Shown here: in pieces, positions 1 through 9,400 of the stretch
Layout: each line of letters begins with the position of its first letter
Numbering within the stretch: position 1 is the first letter of the stretch
Source: Macrotrachela quadricornifera
Lineage: Eukaryota; Rotifera; Eurotatoria; Philodinida; Philodinidae
Reading direction: 5' to 3'
Assembly (NCBI GenBank): GCA_022393335.1
Contig: JAJEKB010021353.1
Coordinates: 329,730-393,729 of the forward strand
Length of the DNA stretch: 64,000 nucleotides
Program-made: the position numbers and the translations under genes
The notes under the pieces: model-generated
The model's database searches: none
Told to the model about the DNA's origin: nothing
Seen by the model: only the letters and a program-made list of their open reading frames with translations

Positions 1-215
1 AGCTACCAGTGGATAGAGCTCGTCAAGTTCTACTTGGAACACTGGTTAGAATACTTGGAACACTTTCCTGAACGAATATGGAACGGTTTTACTCGAATAT
101 GGTGCTAACTTCACCTACGTTAAAATAAGATCAACTTTTTCTTTAAATTAATAATAATAATAATAATATATCCTTTTTTTAATTTTTCTTTCAGTCGTAC
201 AATCAAACAATAACA
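1..215. other. Leader region without a gene
   Basis: I see no coding region here. Near position 14 the sequence TAGAGCTCGTCAAGTTC resembles the left end of the small hAT-like element at 17725-17896 (TAGAGCTCGTCAGGTTC), so this may be a decayed end of the same family. The rest is A+T-rich and leads into the first exon at 216. Confidence 0.4.
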
Positions 216-1738
216 ATGAACTCAACTGAAAATATTACTTCAAAGACAACTGAAGTTTATCCTACAATTTTTGAAGTTTTCAGTAGCGACGAAACAAAAA
301 ATATACATATGGATTATACACATCCTTTTCAAGCATTTTCTATTTATTCAAACTCAATTACTCATCAAAATTCAATTAATCAATCGATCAAAGAATTTAA
401 TAGTGAACAAATCATACCAGATAATCAAGCATCAAATGAAGTTTCTGTTCAATTATCAAATACTTCTTATCAAGGTATTAATATAACATAGATATATAAT
501 TTTTCTTGATTAAAACCAATAATAATGAATATCTAAGAATAACTAACTATCATTTAGATACACAAATGGATATCTCAAATGATTTGACACAATCATTAGT
601 CGTTGAATCTATGGATACAAACGATTCGACAACAACTGGAATTACAATTATAAATCATCAGAATCAATTTCGAGCTAATTTAAATCATTTAGGTAAATAC
701 ATACATTCTTTGTAACAACATAAGATAATTAGAGATCTATATACAATATTATTTTATTATTCGTTTAGATGCTTTTAAGATTGCAACACAACAGAATTTC
801 AATTTGACTATTCCAACAGAGAATGAAAAATTAGATACGAAAATTCGTTTCAATAGGAAATCTTTTGCTATTGCATGTCATACGAATATGACAAGTAAGA
901 TAAATTTTCATGTTAATGAATAAATTTTTAAAAAAGTTGTATATTTTTTTCTTTTTAATAGAACAAAATATAATAGAATTTATTCAAAATGAATTTAATG
1001 AAATTCTACAATATATCTGTATAGCATCATTTTCAAATGAATCATCAGCTCCCATAGTCTACATTCAAATTATTCTCAAAAGAGAAGTCAATAAGAAAAC
1101 GTATTTTCTCAAAAAAGTAGCAGGTATAATGAATAAGTTTGAATCGTACAAATATGTAAATAATAAAAATGTTTCAATTATTTATTTATTTTAGGAATGC
1201 AATGTAATTACAAAGTGACATCTGATGATCGTAGTTGGAATAAAATTTTAAAAAAAGGTTCTATAATAATTCTTCGAATTCAAAAAAAAAATAATTCTAA
1301 ACGAAATCTTAATATTCTATTCTCGTGGGTAATTATATTAAAGTTGGACAATTTCAATCAGTAAGATCGCGTGCTGGCACAAAGTGGTCCAAAAAACTTC
1401 AACATAAATGTAGCAAAAGAGAAATAGAATCGGATATACAAAGTACAGCTATTCAAACTACTACAACAAATAAACAAATATCTGGTACAATAGCCAAAGA
1501 TATTTTAAACAACGTGAACACATATCTTGAAGATGCTATCAATCGTGCTCAAAATGATATTTCAGATGATTCTTTACATATACGGAATAAGTAAGAATTA
1601 TTCCTAAATTAAAATATTACTATAAATATTCAAAAATAAAATTATCTTCTTTTATAATTCTTTTTATCTTGTATTTTTAGATTGTTGGCACGTTTAAATC
1701 ATCTTCTTCCAATGGCACAAATTTATATTAATGAATAA
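216..1738 (+). CDS. Rep-like (CRESS/geminivirus-type) endonuclease-fold protein, intron-containing paralog
   Basis: This is a multi-exon gene that I joined by hand from exons near 216-473, 558-692, 770-893, 961-1122, 1195-1257, about 1344-1590 and 1681-1738, with short GT-AG introns. Its middle part aligns with the intronless protein at 2727-3539: both have a RKS/TKS-(M/F)AI start, an IYIQI/ICIQI strand followed by NKKT-(R/Y)FL, and a W-N then VGQF/FGQF ending. That layout resembles the catalytic domain of geminivirus and circovirus Rep, in which motif II is normally HxH/HxQ and motif III YxxK. Here the motif II histidines are absent and the motif III tyrosine is not evident. The N-terminus is Ser/Thr/Asn-rich and the C-terminus is basic. 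I infer a domesticated or decaying Rep-derived protein. The junction near 1257-1344 is uncertain and may hide a frameshift. Function is unknown. Confidence 0.55.
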
Positions 1739-1974
1739 ATACATTGTTTCAATCGAACATATATAAAACAAGCTGTATAGAACTCTGTTATTTTACTTAG
1801 TTATTATCTATATCATTTTCTTCTACTTATATAAAAATTTTCCTTATTCAAGCACTATTCTAGAGATTTTTTGTATCTATAGATATTAATAATAATTAAA
1901 CTAAGGATTCTACTCTTTTTCAGATAAAAATCTTTTCAATTAACAATTAAAAAAAGATTATTATTTTATCTATT

Positions 1975-2157
1975 ATGGCCTGTGCAATTATTTGTGCAAT
2001 ATGCGGTCATATTGTTGTTACCAATACCGACGAACTTGCTTATGTTCAATATGTATGTGGACATTTTTTACATGAAAATTGTTTTTATGACAATCATAAT
2101 AGAAGTAGAATCTGTCCTTGCTGCAATACAATATCATGGGTATTGTACTTCGGATAA
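1975..2157 (+). CDS. Small RING-H2 finger protein
   Basis: This 60-residue reading frame starts MACAIICAICG. It shows CxxC near residues 7-10, then a CGHFLHxxC block near residues 29-36, then CPCC near residues 48-51, which is the spacing of a minimal RING-H2 zinc finger. RING fingers usually act as E3 ubiquitin ligases by binding E2 enzymes. Nothing else is present in the protein, so it is either a very small ligase, one exon of a longer gene (a GT occurs at the ATGGGTATTG near 2138), or a fragment. It lies between two Rep-like paralogs. The start codon follows an A+T-rich stretch. The family call is moderately secure; that it is a complete gene is less so. Confidence 0.55.
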   Translation: MACAIICAICGHIVVTNTDELAYVQYVCGHFLHENCFYDNHNRSRICPCCNTISWVLYFG

Positions 2158-2726
2158 ACTTCTTATTGGTATATATATCTTTATAAAAGAATGAAAACAA
2201 AAAAATCTTTGTACACTTATTTATATAATATTCGTAGCAAAAAGATAAATAATCACTCACTGAATGATGCTTTTTTTTTGTAAATATTAAATATATTCCA
2301 GTGTTAATATATTTTTCTTTGTTATATTAATAAAGATTTTATTCATTCACTAATTCTTTTTTTTTTCATTTAAGATTACTTTATTAATGGATAACGTCGT
2401 ATTGTTTACTTACCATCCAATACATATCTTATCACAAGCCTACATTCAAAACAACAATAGTGGAACACATTAAAATCCTACCAAGATTAGAATTAAATAT
2501 TATTTATTCGCATTTTTTTCATATCAAAATAAGGATAAAACTTTCTAGAACATTTTTAGCAAAAAAATTGCAGAGAAAAACCTAGCAACTATACATTAAG
2601 TTTTCTTTATTAACGAGAAGCAAAAAATTACTTTTTATATTATAAACTACTTCACATTATATAAATCTTCAAACATCTTTTTTCTACTTCAGATATATCT
2701 ATTCAAATAATATACTACAAGTCGCA
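2158..2726. other. A+T-rich intergenic stretch
   Basis: I see no conserved reading frame or structured repeat in this stretch. It contains polyA/polyT runs, including possible AATAAA-type polyadenylation signals near 2330 for the RING-finger gene, and probably carries the promoter of the gene at 2727. Confidence 0.4.
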
Positions 2727-3539
2727 ATGAACGATCTTTTTAAATTTAGCAATAATATTGAAAACAATAATTTTTCTTTATTACCATCTTCATTATCATC
2801 AATTAAATTAGAAACAATGAAACCTGATGATCCAGCATTAATTACAGTAATTAAAAATGATCCAATTCAATCTAGTTCAATAGCTATGGCCACATCATCT
2901 TCTGATCCATCAGTTAATCAGACAGATAATATTACTGATTATGATAGCAATTTTACGAAATTTGGAGATCTTGATCGGCCAACTATTGCAAAATTATGTG
3001 AATTTGATATTGAGAAACCAACAGCATGTGCTCGTCGACAACCAATTCGTTTAAATACAAAATCAATGGCAATTATATCATGGACAAATGTTTCCACAAA
3101 TATTATAATGAATCATATCGAAGAACAATTTAAAATTAAAAAAATTCAATATGTTTGTATTGGTGAAGACATAAATGAAGTAAATCATCAAAACCAAATA
3201 TGTATACAAATTCTTTTCAAAACTAAAATTAATAAAAAAACACGTTTTCTTGATCAAATTACACGTTCATGTTGTAATTATATTGTGACAAATAATATTT
3301 TAGCATGGAATGACTACATTAAAAAAGATCTAAATTATATTGAATTTGGTCAATTTTTATCCAAAATACATGGATATAGACAGTATCCATCACAAGCAGG
3401 AGGACAAAAAGAACCTATCACAAGAAAACAAAAACCAACAGCAAAAATAACTACCAATAAAAAGCGCAATACAAAAGCAACTACAACAAAAACAACAAAG
3501 TCAAATCGATCAAAGACTAATTCTTACAATAAAAACTAA
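2727..3539 (+). CDS. Rep-like (CRESS/geminivirus-type) endonuclease-fold protein, intronless paralog
   Basis: This is a single-exon protein of 270 residues. Residues 1-95 are Ser/Asn-rich and unlike anything I recognise. Residues 105-225 follow the order of the geminivirus Rep catalytic domain: an AIISWTN strand (motif I position), IQYVCIGED, then QICIQILFK (motif II position), NKKTRFLDQ, and finally DYIKKDLNYIEFGQF, which matches the YxxKxGxxxExG motif III block. The putative catalytic Tyr and Lys are kept, but the metal-binding His pair of motif II reads C-I-Q, so nicking activity is doubtful. Residues 235-270 form a Lys/Thr-rich basic tail that could bind nucleic acid or be a nuclear signal. 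No superfamily 3 helicase follows. I infer an endogenised, diverged Rep domain; a structure-based search would settle it. Confidence 0.55.
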   Translation: MNDLFKFSNNIENNNFSLLPSSLSSIKLETMKPDDPALITVIKNDPIQSSSIAMATSSSDPSVNQTDNITDYDSNFTKFGDLDRPTIAKLCEFDIEKPTACARRQPIRLNTKSMAIISWTNVSTNIIMNHIEEQFKIKKIQYVCIGEDINEVNHQNQICIQILFKTKINKKTRFLDQITRSCCNYIVTNNILAWNDYIKKDLNYIEFGQFLSKIHGYRQYPSQAGGQKEPITRKQKPTAKITTNKKRNTKATTTKTTKSNRSKTNSYNKN

Positions 3540-3931
3540 CAATTAGAAATAAACTATTAAATAAATTGAAAAAAATTCAACATTATTCTTAAAACAAAAA
3601 TTAATTTAATCGCTATTATTGGTTCCATTATCGACTTTCCTATTTAGTTGTAAACAAATCATAAACTGAACGTTAGTTTTTGATTTCACCTTTCTTCCAT
3701 CGTACAATAATTGTTTGTAAACTAGTAATCAAATGCAGCTCGCTATCTACTTAATGACATAATGAATTAAAGTTTACATTTCGACTTACAATTCATCTTT
3801 ATATTCCTATTATATCGTTAAAATTATTTAATAAGAAGATAAACTTTCCTTTTTCTTTAAATCTACTAAAAAAATCAAAACACAAATCTTCTTTCATTAA
3901 CTAAAGATCGACTTCCCATGTAGGTTACCAA

Positions 3932-4142
3932 ATTCCGGAATGTGGTAGTTTTCATTATTTATACTCACCTATAGATAATAGACTATCTGCTGCTTTAGAA
4001 AAACTTAAAATGCTTGGAATTTGTCAAAAATTTTCAAGATTTTAAGATTCTTTAATACAGATTAATATACCACCTGAAGATTGATCTCTTAAAAATGAGA
4101 TTGAATTCCGGAATGTGGTAGTTTTCATTATTTATACTCACC
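3932..4142 (+). repeat. 38-bp direct repeat, two copies 173 bp apart
   Basis: The stretch beginning ATTCCGGAATGTGGTAGTTT occurs at 3932-3969 and again at 4105-4142, apparently identical over 38 bp and ending TATACTCACC in both. The second copy runs directly into the TGAGGG-type array. I see no gene in 3540-4370. Confidence 0.8.
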
Positions 4143-4170
4143 CTCACCCTCACACCCTCACCCTCAAGAT
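4137..4170 (-). repeat. Short TGAGGG hexamer array
   Basis: The plus strand reads ACTCACCCTCACCCTCACAC and continues in the same style, that is (CCCTCA)n with one interruption, or (TGAGGG)n on the minus strand. Similar short arrays occur at 35733, 44590-44690, 54521 and 57846. It resembles a telomere-like G-rich hexamer and differs by one base from the TGTGGG repeat I associate with bdelloid telomeres. Confidence 0.75.
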
Positions 4171-4369
4171 ATTTTAACAAACACATTTATTTAATTAGTT
4201 ATTATTAGTTGACTTATATCGATTGCTGGAAAGCAAGAGTTGGGATCAGCAAATTGATTTATATCTCAGATACATAGATTAATTTGTTTTCATTGAATGT
4301 CGATATTTCGAGCTGAGATTTTATCCACAGACAGATCTATTGATAGATAGAATGCTCTGAAAAACTCAA

Positions 4370-5332
4370 GAGGGAACTACCCCAAGTGATTCACCGCTTT
4401 TGAGTTTGGACTCTATGGATAATGTAGATCCCAATGAGGTATACAAAACCTCTAAAGCGTGAAGGCCCATGGATGTTTGTTCCAGAATTATAGGCATTTT
4501 ACTGGAGTTTTAGGTTGTGGTATGGTATAAACCCATGAATTGAATGATGGTCTTTCAACCTAAGATAGGTCTAATTGTGAGTAGAATATCCTGAAAGTTG
4601 CAGCTCAAAGGAACGTTTCCTTCGCGAGAAATTCAAGTCTAAAAAAACAGTGAGTTTTAGCATCTTTCGTGAGATTAGGCATGCACCAAACCGAAACAGT
4701 TTGTGTTTTGAGTTTGGTTTGAGTTCGGGTATATGAGTTTGGGTTTGGATCTGGGTTTGGGTTCATATTTAATTATAGCTGATGTATGCAGCTTCTGATA
4801 TATAATTATTGCTCAAACTCAAACTCAAACTCAAACTCAAATTCATACCCAAACCCAAACTCAAACCCAAACTCTACTCAATACGTAAAGCATCAAATTG
4901 AGAATGATCTAGGTGTGGTGCATGTTTATTTGCGAAGTCAGACTCAAACCCAAACCCAAACTCATTGGACCAAACCCAAACTCCCAAACAGTTTGTCTTT
5001 GAATTTGAGTTTGGTGCATATCCCACGGTGGGATGTGCGGGACTTTTGAAACTTGAATATCTCGAGAAGAAAACATTCTTTTGAGCTGAAACTTTCAGGA
5101 TATTCTACTCACAAATAGACCTCTCTTTGGGCAAATTCTTAGGTTGCAAGACCATCATTCAATTCATGGGTTTATACCATGCCACAACCTAAAATTTCAG
5201 TAAAATGCCTATAATTCGAGAGCAAACATCCATGGGCCCTCACGCTTTTGAGGTTTTGTATACCTCACTGGAATCTACATTATTCATTGAGTCCAAACTC
5301 AAAAGCGGTGGATCACTTGGGATAGTTCCCTC
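4370..5332. mobile_element. Foldback element with about 280-bp inverted arms
   Basis: The left arm starting GAGGGAACTACCCCAAGTGA is the diverged reverse complement of the right arm ending in TCACTTGGGATAGTTCCCTC. The arms stay alignable to about 4650 on the left and 5040 on the right. Between them lies a core of AAACTC/AAACCC hexamers. No coding capacity is seen. I found no clear target duplication at the ends, so the true boundaries may lie slightly further out. It is probably a non-autonomous DNA transposon. Confidence 0.7.
4686..5030. repeat. AAACTC / AAACCC hexamer core of the foldback element
   Basis: The left half reads GAGTTTGGGTTTG-type words and the right half reads runs of CAAACTC and CAAACCC, so the hexamers occur in both orientations. 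The outer words ATGCACCAAA (about 4681) and TTTGGTGCAT (about 5020) mirror each other. The open frame here is only a by-product of the repeat. Confidence 0.75.
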
Positions 5333-6320
5333 GTCAGCTTAGAAGGATATGTTCTTCGTAAGATACTAAAGTGTCAAAAATCACTCACATCTTACGAAGG
5401 ATACTAAAACTGCTCGTGAGGAGTGAGACTTGGAAATCTCGAAAAGAAAGTATTCTTTTAAGTTGACTTTTTACAGGTGTTCTAGTAGGTTTTAATTGAA
5501 CTGTTTGTTAGTAGAAGACCTATGGTGACGAATTCTCTTGGGTTTCTTCATCTCCGATTGAGATCTATCTACTATCAAAAGACGAAACCGAAAAGGACTT
5601 GATCAACTAAGGTGGTTCCCTCGTTGATAATATTCTACTGTTCACGGGAAAGTAATAGTTGCTTAACGTAGTTATGTTAATGTAAATAATTTGTTGATTT
5701 TTCCCAGAAATATGTTGATTACCTACATTTATTTAATTTTCTTTCGCTTAGAATTGCTGACTTTACTTTATTTGTATAGAAAAATCACACACTTTCTTTG
5801 TTTAATGTTCTACTTTTTTGTTTGTAGAGTTAAAATTTTGAAAGTCATGAAAATGTCTGTATTCATTTCTTCAATTGTTTTTCCCGGCAACTCTTTGTTT
5901 CATTCAATGTTAACAAAAGATGTATCTAAAAAAACGCAGGCGTATAGTTGGTATTGAACCTTTGCAACTTTTCATAATCTAATTTATTCATCCGGAAGTC
6001 TAATTCTTACGAGTATTTTTTTAAATTTCTGTAAGAATTAAACATGCACTGTAACACTGAATAATCAGTTTCCAGCAAAATATTTCTAAAAATCGCTAAA
6101 AGGCATTCTATTTTCAACTAAATGTAATTAGGTAGATTAACTCAAAAAAATTGATCGTAGTATTGATGAATTTGTTAGAACAAAAAAACTTATTTTGATA
6201 AACATTCCTATTGAAATTATAGTAGGTGGGAAAAGAGACCGGTCGTTACGGAAAACTAAATTCTTTTAATTTTTTGTTTGAATTAAAATTATGCATGAAA
6301 AAAAAAACAAGTTAAAAATT
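5333..6320. other. Non-coding region between foldback element and polycystin promoter
   Basis: A 5360-5400 hairpin pairs CTTCGTAAGAT with ATCTTACGAAG. The part near 5430-5470 is a weak copy of the foldback arm. A second GGTTCCCTCGTTGATAATA near 5615 hints at another decayed element end. I find no supportable gene. Confidence 0.45.
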
Positions 6321-6325
6321 GAGAA

Positions 6326-6335
6326 TATATAAATA
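6326..6335 (+). promoter_or_regulatory. Candidate TATA box of the polycystin-like gene
   Basis: TATATAAATA occurs about 150 bp before the ATG at 6488, a plausible spacing for a TATA box plus a short leader. It lies in A+T-rich DNA, so chance is possible. Confidence 0.35.
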
Positions 6336-6487
6336 AGAGAAATATATATGAGAAAGTCACCCATTTCATTACAGTTTCTAATTGTCTCTTCTTGATGCAA
6401 GCAAGCTTGTAAACGATTCTATTGTATTCTTCGCGTTTTTAATTATTGGAAACAATTGAAAATCTAAAAAGATTTCAATTGTTCACA

Positions 6488-9400
6488 ATGCTATCAGTTA
6501 ATAATTTGGCTATATGGTTAATTGTAGTCATCATTGGACAAATCTCAGGTGAGTTATCGAGAATTATTTTCATATTTCTACAGAAATGAAACCTGTTCCT
6601 ACTCACGATGTTTCTTAACATGATTGATACATTCATAAAATTTGATATCAAATAAAATGTTTTACAGTCTTTCAATGGACACGATTTACAATAGATTGGG
6701 ATCAGTGTTCCGAATGAGTCGGACTGGGCCTATCGCTCTAAAAAAAAAGTTACTTTACGGAACCTTCAAAAAAAAGTTCTGTAGAAAACAAAAAGCTTGT
6801 AAATATGTTCAAATTTCCAAAAATCGAATAAAAAAAATCACGAAACCTTTAAGGGAGCTTTCCCTGGGCATACGTGAAGATCCTTTTTTCTTCGGAACCT
6901 TTCTAAGTTCTGTAGACCAAAAATAGGTTTTGTAGGGAAATACAGAGCCTTTAAAGTTTCGTACTAAACCTCAAGGTTTTGCAATGGGTTTTTTATAAAA
7001 CCATTATATTTTATGCGAAACTTTAAAGGTTATGTATTTCCCTACGAAACCTATTTTTTGGTCTACGAAACTTAAAAAGGTTTCGTGAATTTTTTTATTC
7101 TATTTTTGAGAGTTTGAACATATTTGCAAGTTTTTTGTTTTTTACAGAACCTTTTTTGAAGGTTCCGTAAACCAACTTTTTTTTAGAGTGTAGAAAAAAT
7201 AGCCCATGGGCTAATTAGCTTTTTTATAGCCCAGCCTACCCATCTGTTTCAAATGGTGATCCGGTCCACTCATGGGCCACTTATCTAGTTAAATATTTTC
7301 TTTGCTGTGTTGTACAAATTTACTTAAATCCCTTTCTTCATTAGAAGCCTTCTTTCGTGAAAAATTTTGCAAGACTTATTACAAGACTTCCCTTAATTAA
7401 TTATTAAATCCGAAAAATAAATCCTTTAATTAATATTTTTCCGATAAAATACACCTCATTTTCGGAGTTTTTCGCTGAAACTCTTATGAGACTGAAGTCA
7501 TCATCATTTCTACACTTTCAAAAGTTCAAAAATCTCTTCTCAAAGGCTTAAAATTTTAAAAAAATCGATTTATTGTTTCTGATTAAAACTTATCAAAAAA
7601 AGTGATACATAATAAAAGACCCTTTTGGAAACTTTTTATACGGAAGTGTAATAGAAGACTAGGGGTTTTTTAAACTTGGGAGGAGGGGGCGGTGTTTCTT
7701 ATGATTTATTGTGACGATTTCTGATGGAAGAGGTGAAAGCACTGATAGAACTACGATTTTATTTATTTTTTCCTCTCAAGAATTACATTGTCCTTATATA
7801 AAACAGTCGGTTAAACACTCGTCCATTAAATAAAACGAAAAAAAAAGAGTATGCCAAATTACAGCGAAATGTACTAAGCATGAAGATAAAGAGACTGATC
7901 CATCAATTAAGAAGAACCGAAAGGACAGTGAGAGGTGCGTACAGCACATGCCCCTGAGAGCGTTTCTTGATCCAAATATATCAGCCTATATAAAACAGTT
8001 GTCAAAATCTATAAAAATATGTTACACTTTTTTCTTTATTCTGCTTTATCTCAATACTCAATATTTATTGCAGAAATATTTCAATAAATGAAGAAATTAA
8101 TCGAAACCTTTGAAAATTTTGTATTTTTAATCAGGCTTTGGCCCAGCCCATTCCATAGGATTTTATTTTCAAAAATCTTAGCCCATGGATGGGCTGGGTT
8201 GGGCTGGGCTTGGCCCAGTCCATCCGGAGCTCTGGTCGAGATGTTAGTGCGAAGTTTCTTTTTCTAGAAGTCTGAAACTCCACATAGATGCTCGCTTTTA
8301 ATACTGTGTAAATATTCATTTCTAGTAACTCGCAATCCGTACAGCATTTCTCTCTATTGATCATTAGAAAAAGTTCAAAAATTGGGTTGTTGGAACATGC
8401 ACAGTTGTATACGTGCTTGTTGGGAATTGATTTTTGGGTCATAGTAATCTAATATATCTCACCCGACGTACCAATCATAGTGTTCAGTATATTGGTATCA
8501 AGGGGCAAACAGCAAACTTTGAGACTTCCCACGAAAAAATTTTTCGTAAAATATCGCGTAAAAACGCGTTTCTGGAGGTCGCGGTTTTTGCCGGTTTTAC
8601 TGGGTCACAGGAGTCAGACCATCAATCCACACCTTTATAACCGGGGAAAACCGCGACTTCCAAAACCGCGTTTTTACACGGTAATCGAGATGTGAATTGA
8701 TGGTCTGACTCCCGTCATCCATTAAAACCGATGAAAACCGCGATTCTTAGAATCCGTTTTCTTTCGGTTTACAAAAACTGCACTTATGATCTCATTCCAC
8801 TTTGCATTCCGTGGTGTCCTCATGAAAAATCACAGTTATATGATTGATTACCTTTACTTGTACGGCAATCATATTTCATTAATTCATCATAAGGACACCC
8901 AGGAATTGAGGAGAAGTATAATCTCCACCAGGTTGAATGGACCATTAATAAAAAAACTAATACTCACTATTTGACTTCGAGTTCGTATGAATAAAGCCAT
9001 AATACAATCATTTTTAATTTATCATTTATTTCGGTTTCCATATTGATAATCAACTAAAATAAAGAAAAAAAATCTTTCGTTAAAATGAATACTTACTTCG
9101 ATATTCATATCGATTATGAACTAAAATAAAGAAGAAAAAAATCTATCAATCGAATAAATACGTACTGATGATATTGATATTGATCATCTACTAAAATAAA
9201 GAAAAAAAATTCTTTCATTCAAATAAGTACTTACTTCGATTTCTATATCGATGATGACCTAAAAAAAATAAAAATTCTTTTATTTAAATAAGTGTTTATT
9301 AATAATATTGATGTTGATCATGAATTAATATAAAGAAAAAAGTTCTTATATTTAAATTAGTCATTAAAAGTTTTCCCGCAATGTGGGTTTTTGCATCAGT

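Noticed and set aside
3932..4170. Possible CRISPR-like array (38-bp repeats)
   Set aside because: Only two repeat copies with a 135-bp gap, and the organism appears eukaryotic.
4786..5049. Open frame of 87 codons reading SNSNSNSNSYPNPNSNPN
   Set aside because: Translation of the AAACTC/AAACCC hexamer repeat; no family features and it lies in the loop of a foldback element.
8131..8974. Several frames of 60-100 codons around 8.1-9.0 kb
   Set aside because: They overlap repeat islands and show no domain; probably decayed transposon DNA in an intron.
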